A stretch of DNA of 64,000 nt from Taudactylus pleione (lineage: Eukaryota > Chordata > Amphibia > Anura > Myobatrachidae). Numbering within the stretch: the stretch's first letter is position 1; the number at the start of each line of letters is the position of its first letter. Under the pieces are notes generated by a model. It did no database searches. It was not told the DNA's origin and saw only the letters and a program-made list of their open reading frames with translations. Where the stretch lies: positions 1-64,000 of the forward strand of contig JAUIMM010000888.1 in the NCBI GenBank assembly GCA_031769625.1, written 5' to 3'. Both the position numbers and the translations under genes were made by a program. This document shows, in pieces, positions 22,989 through 33,978 of this stretch.

Positions 22989-23583
22989 GGACCTCATTCA
23001 GAGCCGGACGCTATTTGCGCTCGCTCGTTCAGAAAAAAGTGGTGGCTATTCAAATGAACTTTTCGCTCTTTGCGGTCTGTTCACGGCTCTAAGTCTGAAC
23101 GAGCGAACCAAACATGCGGTCGTTTTTTTGAAAACTACGCCCCCTGGCCGCTCGCATCCTACGTCATGTCCGCTATTTATTAGATTAATCGAGTACATCG
23201 ACCAGCGTATGAACTGCTCGCTATTCTTGTGGTTGGTTTTTCCTACCGCAATCTTGCGAGCAGTTCTGACTATAAAATAACCCAGTGACGTGGTCAATGA
23301 CGTTGCTGTATTATGCACACCCATAAAACGCCCGTTTTGACCTTTAAGCACGCCTGCGTTCTGATCTCCAGTCCCCGTTTTCAAGCACCTTCCCCTGTTA
23401 CCACCCACATACGCCTCCTCCTGTCACTCAAAATAGCAGGCATTCACTATTTAGCGAACAAACGATTTTCGGCCGCACTGACTGGTTCGCGCATGCGTAT
23501 TACGATCCGTATGCATGCGCAGTTGTGCAAACATCGCTCGGAACGAACGAGCGGCCGCTTACGAGCGGCTCTGAATCAGGCCC
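22989..23583. mobile_element. Foldback MITE, GGNCCTNATTCAGAGCCG ends
   Basis: The left end GGACCTCATTCAGAGCCG is inverted at the right as CGGCTCTGAATCAGGCC. The flanking CAA duplication lies at 22986-22988 and 23584-23586. Sequence such as ATGACGTTGC and TTATGCACACCC is shared with the copies at 2436 and 61421. It is non-coding. Confidence 0.78.
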
Positions 23584-23586
23584 CAA

Positions 23587-24190
23587 TATGCACAACCTCA
23601 GCTGTACCCACCTGCCCACTAAGGAAAAATGGGCAAAGCATTATTCTTACCCTATAAAGCGATATATGTACAGTCCTTATCGATTTGTACCTATACAGTC
23701 TATTCTGTATATACATCCTGCTTGACGTAACCCCGGATGCTCACTAGCTGACTTGCTATGTCCACACAAACTACAGGATGTTTCTAGGGCAATTCATCTG
23801 CTTGTAGCACTCCCCAAAGCTTCAGTAGGCTGTGCCCCAGTGTCCCAGCCTTCGCTCAGTCCCTTAGAACAGTGGGTTCCCACTCCAGTCCTCAAGTACC
23901 AGCAACAGGTCATGGTGAGGTATAAATCTGTTTCAATAACAACAAATGAAGTAATAAAATGAATAATGCTTTAACAATTACAGCCAGAGAATAAATTAAG
24001 GTTTCTATAGCATGTTCATCTATCATTTAAGACATTAAATGGCTATTAAGATCACCCTTCCATTACCCTTTAAAAGTGTATATGACTCTGAGCATTTAAT
24101 AAACACTCACTTCTAAGTACTGTTGTGTAACATCATTTAAAGTGTTTTTAAATATCAATCTTCAAAATTCTAAGCAGGAGATGTATCCAA
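23587..24190. other. Sparse region with one repeat fragment
   Basis: The segment 23836-23914 is a reverse-complement match to 27125-27203, including CAGTGGGTTCCCACTCCAG. Otherwise no feature is recognised. Confidence 0.5.
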
Positions 24191-24560
24191 CCCTAGGGAT
24201 GGCCATCGCTCATCAATGATTCATTGATGGTTTATGGCCGATGTCGAATGGTTTTTACCATCGATGGAGGAGAACCAGATGTTTTCCCTCCATCGATAGC
24301 ACAGCATAAACAATTTATTTATTTATTTTTGCAAGGTGCCAGAACACAGACCATAGCTCTGCCCCCGACACCCATGAAGCCCCGCCCCCATGTTCTGAAT
24401 GGCCCGCGGGCCAGTCAGGTAAAGAACAGGGATGACCATCGGTTGGTTAAACCATGGATGGTCATCCATTGCAGAGTTGGTAACCATCGATGGCCACTTG
24501 CTATATTGTCATCGATGGTAAGCATTGATTGTAACCACAATGATGTCAGCTAACCCTTTA
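24191..24560. repeat. ATCGATGG-rich palindromic repeat
   Basis: Repeated words CCATCGATGG and GATGGCCATCG, with an inverted pair ATCGATGGAGG...CCTCCATCGAT near 24260-24297, suggest an old hAT-type MITE beginning TAGGGATGGCCATCG. No clear right end or duplication is seen. Confidence 0.4.
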
Positions 24561-24692
24561 TAAAAGAGATAGTGGAGAAGTTACTCATAGCAACGAATCG
24601 GCTTCTAGCTGTCATTTATCTAGCACCTTCTGTAAAGCTGATTGGTTGCTGCAGGCACTTTTTCTCTTTAGAAGGTTTGATACATCTGCCCC
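24561..24692. repeat. Short interspersed repeat fragment
   Basis: GCTGATTGGTTGCTGCAGGC and CTAGCTGTCATTTATCTAGC look like a palindromic MITE tail of a kind common in fish and amphibian genomes. The family is recalled, not verified. Confidence 0.35.
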
Positions 24693-24695
24693 TTA

Positions 24696-24994
24696 AGCTG
24701 GGTACACACTATACGATATATTGTATGATATATAATTTTGACTCGCATCAAAACAATATATCATACACATTGTGTTGTGTTTATGTCCAATCCGTCGTTA
24801 ACGATGGTCATTCGTCACATCTGCTGTGCTGCAGGTTAGATGTAATGAATGACGCGGTGACTGTACATGCAGCATGTAACAATACTTTGCGCCATCGTAA
24901 ACCGGATCGTGCAGCATGTACAGCGCACGCAAAATGTCATTGCAGCGATTCATACCATCCCTGGGTACAGACAACGTATAGTATGTACCCAGCT
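24696..24994. mobile_element. PIF/Harbinger-type MITE, AGCTGGGTACACACTATACG ends
   Basis: A 299-bp element starts AGCTGGGTACACACTATACG and ends CGTATAGTATGTACCCAGCT, flanked by TTA on both sides (24693-24695, 24995-24997). The TTA target is typical of PIF/Harbinger. It is non-coding. Confidence 0.85.
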
Positions 24995-24997
24995 TTA

Positions 24998-26986
24998 GCC
25001 CTGGTTGGACCCTCATGTCACTCTTCTGGTCAGGGCTTAGGGCTCTGCACAAAGGACTCCTGTTGTTTATGTCTCTGCAAGTTGAAGATTAGTTGTCAGC
25101 CTGGAATATGGTTTCTAGATGCTTTTGTCCTGTTTAATATCTGCATTAATGATGCCGGATGGTTCCCAGGACCTTCTCCCTACCCTTCCTTATATCTAGT
25201 TCCTATCTGACCCTGCCCTTAATCTGTGACTGTAATCTGCCGGGTGTTCACTCTCTCTGCTCGGTGCACACCTTGTTTCATACTCAGCAAGGAATAAGGA
25301 TTGCCCTCAGAATATTGGCGGACATTCATGTTTAAACTTCCCATTGCAAATACGTCATATTTGCAGCATTCTTTGCCATTGTCCTCTACCCTCCTTAATC
25401 CACACAACTCCATCCATGGGCGGCTTCTTCACAAAAGCTGCAATCAATACAGCCCAGAGACAAGCAGATCATATTGTAGGTAAAACACTACATTGTAATT
25501 GCCCCAATGACAGTAGGGACATTAAATAACCTCTGAGGACTCCAAGTAAATAGATCATTGGCCGTTGACCTTGTCCTAACATCATGTATTACAGCCATTT
25601 AGGTAATTGTGTCTCTTGGTGTTTATGAGAATGTTGCAGCCAATTTATAAATGTTTTTCATCTTCATAAAGGTGAGTCCCGCTTTGTCATTTTCATGTTT
25701 GCCATCCATCAAACATTTTAAAAACATTGGTTACTTAAAGGGCAAATATATTAGTTTTCATATCTAAAGCATCATGATAAATATGTCACCTTGTCTTTCC
25801 ACTGGTAATTTGTTAAAACACTTGAAACCCTATTTACTGTATATATTGCAATTAGCTCATATTGTTTTTCTTGTCCCTTGTTTCAATTCAAGGCCTGCAT
25901 GGACACTGTCGACACTGATTACATGTTGTCATGGTTAGATTGCCAACAAAACGTTCCTGGTGGTCTAATGGTGACTTATCTGGTCCGGCAGCTATAGCAG
26001 TGTCTTTCAGGTCCGGCAGTCAGCTGACAATTACTTCAGGCTGTTCTTGAGATGAGTATAGCTAACCTTAACCTTGACCCCTAAACTTAACCCTCCCCTA
26101 ATGCCTAACCCTTCCTTCCCTTAGCCTAACCCTAACTTCCCCTCTTGCAGTTTTTCCCTATCCCTCCACCTAGTGCCTAACACTCCCCTCCTGTAGCCTA
26201 ACACTCCCCTCCTGTGTGTTTTCCAAGAAACCTGCTGCTATTATCCGCTATTCTGCTGTTCCAGCACCTTGCACCACTACCCGCATCCAGAAGACAGTCG
26301 CCGGTTGTAACAGTGAGTACGGCTGTACCTTCACTTATCCATAAACTACAGTACTGGTTAAGCCACTGGACTTGTGATTGGGTCAAATACAATTCCGCTG
26401 GTGTTTACATTACTTTGCTAAACTAGTGCTGATCACACATATTCCCAACAGCAACAGGACAGTAACGGGACCTTCTCACGTAGAAAAAATTTGCTGTAGT
26501 GGCATCACGAGCACGTGCACAGAGTTGTGTCCTATTCTGAGGGGAGCTTGTCAGAAATCTGTCAGATTCAGCTATATTTCCTGCCCCAGGGATGGGGCAG
26601 GTAGAAATGCTGATACTAGTGATGGCGGCTTCTCACGAGAACGGAGGGGGGTGCGGTCGCACAGATGCAACCAACTCTGAATATTGGCGGACATTCATGT
26701 TTAATATTCCCATTGTAAATACGTCATATTTGCAGCATTCTTTGCCATTGTCCTCTACCCTTAATCCTGCAACTGATCACTAGTTAGGAGACCCGCAGGC
26801 ATTAGAAAATAAGTACTGACTGGGAAAACAAAAGTTTCAAGAGGGCCCTGACCACTGGAGTTTGCAATTTAAATGGAAATAAAATGTACAAGACAGACAT
26901 ACAGTAAGGTGCAGGAAAGTTTTGTCAAATGAAAATGTTCAGCGGGTTCAACTAAGAAGAGTCAGGAGAAGCTTCTCTGAAAAGTC
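24998..26986. other. No gene recognised; contains a 90-bp dispersed duplication
   Basis: 25311-25401 and 26680-26767 are near-identical, starting AATATTGGCGGACATTCATG. A TAACCC-like stretch lies at 26060-26210. Other sequence is AT-rich without a convincing exon. Confidence 0.5.
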
Positions 26987-27175
26987 AGTGGTTTCCAACT
27001 CCAGTCCTCAAGTACCCCCAACAGGTCATGTTTTCTGCATGTCTTTAATCATGCACAGCTAAGTTAATCTATATTGCTGGATCAGTAAACATCCCCCAGT
27101 TTCCACATACAGAAATCCTCAAAACATGACCGGTTGCTGGTACTTGAGGACTGGAGTGGGAACCCACTGTTCTAA
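26987..27175. mobile_element. hAT-type MITE, CAGTGGNTTCC ends
   Basis: The left end CAGTGGTTTCCAACTCCAG and right end CTGGAGTGGGAACCCACTG are inverted, followed inward by CCTCAAGTACC. The flanking 8-mers TGAAAAGT and TTCTAAGT match only partly, so the duplication is unproven. Confidence 0.6.
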
Positions 27176-27231
27176 GTGACTGAGCGAAGGCTGGGACACT
27201 GGGACATTTCTATGCCTGATCCTGTTTTCAC

Positions 27232-27468
27232 TAGAGATGTGCGCCGACCCTCGTATTTTGGTTTTGGATCTGGATCTCCCCTGGCTTTGGATCTGGATTG
27301 GTTTTTCCAAAACCTCACCTCCGTGTTTTGTTTTCGGGTTTTGGTTTTGGATTTTCTTAAAAAATAAAAAAAACAGCTAAAATCACATAAAATGGGCCTT
27401 TTTTTGTTTCTACGCTATTAGTAACCTCAATAACATTAATTTCCACTAATTTCCAGTCTATTCTGAAC
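27232..27468 (-). mobile_element. Older hAT relative, left part (host of nested hAT)
   Basis: It begins TAGAGATGTGCGCCG and carries the TTTTGGATCTGGATTGG words of the family H 3' terminus in diverged form. It is interrupted at TTCTGAAC by the family H copy at 27469-33843 and resumes at 33844 with ACCTCACAATATTG, exactly as expected from the uninterrupted order in the 54355 copy. The resumed part runs to about 33978, where homology stops. Confidence 0.85.
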
Positions 27469-27479
27469 TAGGGGTGAGC

Positions 27480-27575
27480 GGGTTCGGATTTCTGAAATCC
27501 GAACCCCCCCGAGCCCCCCCGATCCGAGTCCGATCCGAGTCAGGCTCGACTTTTCCCGCCTGACTCGGATCTGAA
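27480..27575 (+). other. 5' terminal hairpins of hAT copy
   Basis: GGTTCGGATTTC pairs with GAAATCCGAACC (27481-27507). ATCCGAGTCAGGC pairs with GCCTGACTCGGAT, separated by TCGACTTTTCCC. Both structures are conserved at 61083-61196 on the other strand. Confidence 0.7.
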
Positions 27576-27626
27576 ATCGAGGCAAAACGTCATCATCCCG
27601 CCTTCCGAGTCTCGCAGGTTTTGGAT

Positions 27627-27637
27627 CCTATATAAGG
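27627..27637 (+). promoter_or_regulatory. TATA box of hAT promoter
   Basis: CCTATATAAGG lies 158 bp inside the 5' terminus, followed by GCGCCATTTTCTCACTCGG, where transcription would be expected to begin. Confidence 0.65.
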
Positions 27638-27982
27638 TACCCGCGTCGGCGCCATTTTCTCACTCGGCTGTGGACAGTGAAGAGGGAAGGTGGGAGTTAG
27701 GGCTGTGTAGTGTAGTGTAGTGTAGTGCTGCTGTTGTCCACTACTTCAAAGTCCATAGGGGCTGGCTGTGTTGTGCTGTGCTGCTGTTGTTAATAGGGGC
27801 TGTGTCCACTACTTCAAAGTCCATAGGGGCTGGCTGGACTGTGTTGTGCAGTCAGTTCTCCATAGGGGCTGTGTCCACTCCAAAGTCCTGTGCAGTGTCC
27901 CAGTCCTAAAGGGGTGCTGTAGTGTTGTCCAGGGGGTGCTCTGTCCATCAGGGGTGCTCCCCCCAAGTGCTAAAAAAATAAT

Positions 27983-30080
27983 ATATTTTCTGTGTTTGTG
28001 AATTGTGTGCGCAGTAGCCGCACGTGCATCAACAAAGTAGTGCCAAGCGTGCGCCTGTGTCATAAGTAAAGGGCCGGCTGGCTTGACCGTTAAAGGGTGC
28101 TGTAACCCCCGAAAGTACACTCCAGTCCAAACCCCCCAAAAATTATTTTCTGTGTTTGTGAATTGTGTGCGCAGTAGCCGCACGTGCATCAACAAAGTAG
28201 TGCCAAGCGTGCGCCTGTGTCATAAGTAAAGGGCCGGCTGGCTTGACCGTTAAGGGTGCTGTAACCCCCGAAAGTACACTCCAGTCCAAACCAAAAAAAA
28301 ATTATTTTCTGTGTTTGTGAATTGTGTGCGCAGTAGCTGCACGTGCATCAACAAAGTAGTGCCAAGCGTGCGCCTGTGTCATAAGTAAAGGGCCGGCTGG
28401 CTTGACTGTTAAGGGTGCTGTAACCCCCGAAAGTACACTCCAGTCCAAAAAAAAATATATATATTTTCTGTGTTTGTGAATTGTGTGCGCAGTAGCCGCA
28501 CGTGCATCAACAAAGTAGTGCCAAGCGTGCGTCTGTGTCATAAGTAAAGGGCCGGCTCGCTTGACCGTTAAAGGGTGCTGTAATCCCCGAAAGTACACTC
28601 CAGTCCAAACCAAAAAAAAATTATTTTCTGTGTTTGTGAATTGTGTGCGCAGTAGCCGCACGTGCATCAACAAAGTAGTGCCAAGCGTGCACCTGTGTCA
28701 TAAGTAAAGGGCCGGCTGGCTTTACCGTTAAAGGGTGCTGTAACCCCCAAAGTACACTCCAGTCCAAACCAAAAAAAAAATTATTTTCTGTGTTTGTGAA
28801 TTGTGTGCGCAGTAGCCGCACGTGCATCAACAAAGTAGTGCCAAGCGTGCGCCTGTGTCATAAGTAAAGGGCCGGCTGGCTTGACCGTTAAAGGGTGCTG
28901 TAACCCCCGAAAGTACACTCCAGTCCAAACCAAAAAAAAAATTATTTTCTGTGTTTGTGAATTGTGTGCGCAGTAGCCGCACGTGCATCAACAAAGTAGT
29001 GCCAAGCGTGCGCCTGTGTCATAAGTAAAGGGCCGGCTGGCTTGACCGTTAAGGGTGCTGTAACTCCCGAAAGTACACTCCAGTCCAAACCAAAAAAAAA
29101 ATTATTTTCTGTGTTTGTGAATTGTGTGCGCAGTAGCCGCACGTGCATCAACAAAGTAGTGCCAAGCCTGCGCCTGTGTCATAAGTAAAGGGCCGGCTGG
29201 CTTGACCGTTAAGGGTGCTGTAACCCCCGAAAGTACACTCCAGTCCAAACCAAAAAAAAAATTATTTTCTGTGTTTGTGAATTGTGTGCGCAGTAGCCGC
29301 ACGTGCATCAACAAAGTAGTGCCAAGCGTGCGCCTGTGTCATAAGTAAAGGGCCGGCTGGCTTGACCGTTAAAGGGTGCTGTAACCCCTGAAAGTACACT
29401 CCAGTCCAAACCAAAAAAAAAATTATTTTCTGTGTTTGTGAATTGTGTGCGCAGTAGCCGCACGTGCATCAACAAAGTAGTGCCAAGCGTGCGCCTGTGT
29501 CATAAGTAAAGGGCCGGCTGGCTTGACCGTTAAGGGTGCTGTAACCCCCGAAAGTACACTCCAGTCCAAACCAAAAAAAAAATTATTTTCTGTGTTTGTG
29601 AATTGTGTGCGCAGTAGCCGCACGTGCATCAACAAAGTAGTGCCAAGCGTGCGCCTGTGTCATAAGTAAAGGGCCGGCTGGCTTGAACGTTAAAGGGTGC
29701 TGTAACCCCCGAAAGTACACTCCAGTCCAAACCAAAAAAAAAATAATTTTCTGTGTTTGTGAATTGTGTGCGCAGTAGCCGCACGTGCATCAACAAAGTA
29801 GTGCCAAGAGTGCGCCTGTGTCATAAGTAAAGGGCCGGCTGGCTTGACCGTTAAAGGGTGCTGTAACCCCCAAAGTACACTCCAGTCCAAACCAAAAAAA
29901 AAATTATTTTCTGTGTTTGTGAATTGTGTGCGCAGTAGCTGCACGTGCATCAACAAAGTAGTGCCAAGCGTGCGCCTGTGTCATAAGTAAAGGGCCGGCT
30001 GGCTTGACCGTTAAAGGGTGCTGTAACCCCCGAAAGTACACTCCAGTCCAAACCAAAAAAAAATTATTTTCTGTGTTTAG
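27983..30080 (+). repeat. 160-bp tandem array, 13 units plus a truncated one
   Basis: Each unit runs TTTTCTGTGTTTGTGAATTG, CGCAGTAGCCGCACGTGC, AAAGGGCCGGCTGGCTTGAC, GGTGCTGTAACCCC and AGTACACTCCAGTCC. CACGTG sites lie at 28021, 28181, 28340, 28499, 28659, 28819, 28980, 29140, 29300, 29461, 29621, 29782 and 29942. The last unit, nearest the start codon, is truncated to TGTGTTTAGCCGCACG. Reading frames across units on the minus strand are artefacts, since 160 is not a multiple of three. Confidence 0.95.
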
Positions 30081-30112
30081 CCGCACGTATATATCAAAAC
30101 GATATAACATAA

Positions 30113-33100
30113 ATGGAGGACCAAACTTTCTCCGATAAAAATTAAATAGAGAAAGATCAAGAACCACTTCCTCCTAGTGCTGAAGCTGCTGCCACTAGTC
30201 ATGACATAGACGATAACATGCCATCAACGTCGTCTGCCAAGGCCGATGCCCAATGTCATAGTAGAGGGCACATACAATCCCAAATGGCAAAGTTCAGGAA
30301 AATTACCTTGAAAAAGACATTTAAATCAGCTGAAGAGAAACGTAAACTTGCCAATATGCCATTTACGACATGGAGTGGCAAGGAACGGCTAAGGTCGATC
30401 CCTAGTATGTTCATGACTAGTGGTTCAGCTTCACATGACGATGGAAGCCCTCCTCCCACTAAAAAAATCAAAAGAGTTAAGCTGGCAAAGCACAGCGAAG
30501 AACTGTGCTTTCTAAGAAGATATCACAAATCCCCAAGGAGAGTCCAAGTGTGGTGGTGGTTGCGATGCCTGACCTTCCCAGCACTGGACGGGAAGAGGTG
30601 GCTCTTTCCACCATTTGCACGCCCCCTGCAAGTGCTGAAAGGAGCACCCACAGTCCACTTGCTGATATGCAAATTGAAGATGTCACTGTTGAAGTACAAC
30701 AGGATGAGGATACTGGTGTAGCTGGCGCTGAGGAGGAAGTTGGCGAGGAGGATTATGGTGATGTGGTTTGTTTAAATCAGGCTCCGGGGGAGACAGTTGT
30801 TGTCCGTGGGATGAAAAAGCCCATCACGGTCATGCCTGGGCAGAAGACCAAACATTCCACCTCTTTGGTCTGGCAATATTTCTATCCAAATCCGGACAAC
30901 AACTGTCTTGCCATATGTACCATATGTAAAGGTGAAATAAGTAGGGGTAGGGACGTCAACCACCTAGGAACATCCTCCCTTATACGGCACCTGCAGCGCG
31001 TTCATAAAAAGTTACTGTCAAGTTCAGAAACTTTGGCTAAGACCGTAAGCAGTCCAGGGACACCTAAATCCCGTTGTCCTGTTGTATCCAAGCGCCTGCA
31101 AACCACACCGTCAACTCCCTCCTCGTCAATTTCCTCCTTAGTCAGGATCGGAAGTAGTCCTGCAGGCCATGTCACTGGCATGACTGACTCTCCTATCTGG
31201 GATTCCTCCGGAGCCTCCTGCTGCCGCTGCTGCTGTTGCTGCTGCTGGGAGTCGTTCATCATCCCAGAGAGGAAGTAGGAACACCACTACTTTTACTAAA
31301 CAATTGACCCTCCAACAGTCCTTAGCGAGGAGGATGAAGTACGACAGCAGTCATCCTGAAGCAAAACGTATAACTGAGGCCTTGACTGCTATGTTGGAGT
31401 TAGACGTGCGTCCGGTATCCGCCATTAGTGCAGTGGGATTTAGACAATTGATGGAGGTAGTGTGTCCCCGGTTCCAAATCCCATCTAGATTCCACTTCAC
31501 TAGGCAGGCGATACTGAGACTGTACAGAAACGTCAGAAAAAGTGTCCTCAGTGTCCTGAAAAATGCCGTTGTACCCAATGTCCACTTAACCACGGACATG
31601 TGGACAAGTGGAACAGGGCAGACTAAGGACTATATGACTGTGACAGCCCACTGGGTAGATGTATCACCTTACGCAGCAACAGCAGCAGCGTCACCAGTAG
31701 CAGCATCTCAGAATCACCAGCTCGTTCCAAGGCAGGCTACGCTGTGTATCACCGGTTTCAGTAAGAGGCACACCACCGACAACCTCTTAGAGAAACTGAG
31801 GGAAATCATCGCCCAGTGGCTTACCCCACTTAGACTCTCCTGGGGATTTGTGATATCCTACAACGCCACCAATATTGTGCGGGCATTACATCTGGGCAAA
31901 TTCCAGCACGTACCATGTTTTGCTCACACAATAAACTTGGTGGTGCAGAATTTTCTGAAAAGTGATAGGGGCATGCAGGAGATGCTTTGGGTGGCCCGAA
32001 AAATTTCAGGCCACTTTCGCCATTCAGCGACTGCGTGCCGAAGACTGGAGCGCCAGCAAACACTCTTGAACCTGCCCCACCATCACCTGAAGTAAGAGGT
32101 TGTGACGCAGTGGAACTCAACCCTCTATATGCTTCAGAGGATGGAGGAGCAGCAAAAGGCCATTCAAGCCTATACATCCACCTATGACATAGGCAAAGGA
32201 AGGAGTATGCACCTGACTCAAGCGCAGTGGAGAATGATTTCCGTGTTGTGCAAGGTTCTCCAGCCCTTCGAACTTGCCACACGTGAAGTCAGTTCAGACA
32301 CTGCCAGCTTGAGTCAGGTCATACTCCTCATCAGGCTTTTGCAGAAGCAGCTGGAGAAAGTGAAGGAGGAGCTAAGACGGAAAGCGATTCCGCTCGGCAT
32401 GTGGGACTTGAGGATGAAGCCCTTCATTCGCTTTGCCAGGATTCCAGGGTGGTCAATCTGTTGAAATCAGACCTCTACATTTTGGCCACCGTGCTCAATC
32501 CTAGGTTTAAAGCCTATGTGGTGTCTCTCTTTCCGGCTGACAAAAGCCTGCAGAGGTGCAAAGACCTGCTGGTGAAAACACTGTCAGCTGAAGCGGAACG
32601 TGACACGTCAACAGCTCCTTCTTCATTTTCTCCCGCAACTGGGGCTGCCAGGAAAAAACTTAGGTATCCTAAGCAACCCGCTGGTGGTGATGCAGGGCAG
32701 GCAGGACCAAGTTTGGACATCTGGTCCGGACTGAAGGACCTGGCAACAATTTCTGACATGTCTACTGTCACTACATATGATACTGTCACCATTGACAGAA
32801 TGGTGGAGGATTACATCGGTGACAGCATCCAAGTAGGCATGTCAGACAGTCCATACCTGTACTGGCAGGAAAAAGAGGCAATTTGGAGGCCCCTGTACAA
32901 ACTGGCTCTATTTTACCTGAGTTGCCCCCCCTCCAGTGTGTACTCCGAAAAAGTGTTTAGTGCAGCCGGGAACCTTGTCAGCGAAAGGCGTAGGAGGTTG
33001 CTTCCACAAACTGTGGAGAAGATGATGTTCATAAAAATGAATTATCAACTTTTCCAGGGAGACCAGCCTCCAGAACATACAGAGGGACCTGTGGTGGTGG

Positions 33101-33210
33101 AGTCCAGTGGGGACGAGTTAATACTCTGTGAGAATGAGGATGTACACAACACTGAAGAGGGTGAGGAATCGGTGGATGAGGAGGATGAGGACGACATCTT
33201 GCCTCCGTAG
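30113..33210 (+). pseudogene. hAT transposase, five disabling changes
   Basis: The frame begins at the ATG of 30113 (MEDQTFSDKN) and ends at the normal TAG (33208-33210). Breaks against the complete copy at 54989-58105: an in-frame TAA at codon 11 (AAA to TAA, about 30143); a 1-bp loss in an A run near 30487; a deletion near 31210 that removes the codons before the alanine-rich stretch; a CAA-to-TAA change near 32095; and a 2-bp gain near 32380. All the domains remain recognisable: BED finger CTICKGEISRG...RHLQRVH, TTDMWTS, CFAHTINLVV and the C-terminal SVYSEKVFSAAG. The second catalytic aspartate region also reads SYNATN instead of SDNATN, so a catalytic residue is lost as well. Confidence 0.93.
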
Positions 33211-33266
33211 AGCCATTTTGTGCAGGGACAGATTAATTGCCAGCTTGTATTGTGGGGGCCCAAACG

Positions 33267-33320
33267 AACCAATCATTTCATCCACAGTTGTGTGGCAGAC
33301 CCTGGCGCTGAAATGATTGC
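33267..33320 (+). other. Conserved 3' hairpin of hAT copy
   Basis: Arms AACCAATCATTTCA and TGAAATGATTGCTT flank a loop with CCACAGTTGTGTGGC. One arm has changed compared with the copy at 935-990. Confidence 0.65.
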
Positions 33321-33843
33321 TTTGTTAAAGTGTGCATGTCCTGTTTATACAACATAAGGGTGGGTGGGTGGATGGGCCCAAGGACAATTCCATCTTGCAC
33401 CTCTTTTTTTTTCTTTGCATTATGTACAGTTTGGGGCCTAGTTTTTCAAACTGCCATCCTGTCTGCCACTGCAGTATCACTCCTAGATGGGTCACGTGTT
33501 TGTGCCGCCCACTCGTGTCGCTTAGCATAGTCATCCTCGGTGCAACCTTTTGGACATAAAAACACTATTGTGAGGTGTGAGGTGTTCAGAATAGACTGGA
33601 AATGAGTGGAAATTAAGGTTATTGAGGTTAATAATAGCATAGGAGCAGAAAAACCAACACATTCTGTGATTTTAGCTGTTTTTATGCTTTTTAAAAAAAA
33701 AATACAGATTCAAAACACAAAACCCAGAACCCAAAACACGGAAGGGTGGTTTTGGCAAAACCAATCCAGATCCAAAACACGAAGAAAGATCCAGATCCAA
33801 AACTAAAACACAAAACACGAAAAGTGGCCGGTGCACACCCCTA

Positions 33844-33978
33844 TTCTGAACACCTCACAATATTGTTTTTAAGCCAAAAGGTTGCTCCGAGGTAGCTGGA
33901 TGACTATGCTAAGCGACACAAGTGGGCGGCACAAACATGTGGCCCATCTAGGAGTGGCACCGCAGTGGCAGACAGGAA
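33844..33978 (-). mobile_element. Older hAT relative, right part (after nested insertion)
   Basis: This continues the element of 27232-27468, beginning with the second copy of TTCTGAAC and then ACCTCACAATATTG and GCGACACAAGTGGGCGGCAC. Homology to family H ends near GGCAGACAGGA; the rest of this host element is missing. Confidence 0.8.

Larger units (their letters stand above)
27469..33843 (+). mobile_element. hAT family H copy, full length, nested in an older hAT
   Basis: A 6375-bp element begins TAGGGGTGAGCGGG (5' end) and ends GGTGCACACCCCTA (3' end). The 8-bp duplication TTCTGAAC is perfect (27461-27468, 33844-33851). Order on the plus strand: terminal hairpins, TATA promoter, short repeats, 160-bp array, transposase with five disabling changes, 3' hairpin, 3' terminus. 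It is close in sequence to the complete copy at 54355-61205 and lies in opposite orientation to it. Confidence 0.97.

Noticed and set aside
24572..25210. 212-codon frame starting MEKLLIATNRLL
   Set aside because: It runs across the Harbinger-type MITE at 24696-24994 and flanking repeat sequence, with no domain, so it is chance.
27469..30080. CRISPR-like array
   Set aside because: The units are directly tandem with no unique spacers, and the setting is a eukaryotic transposon.
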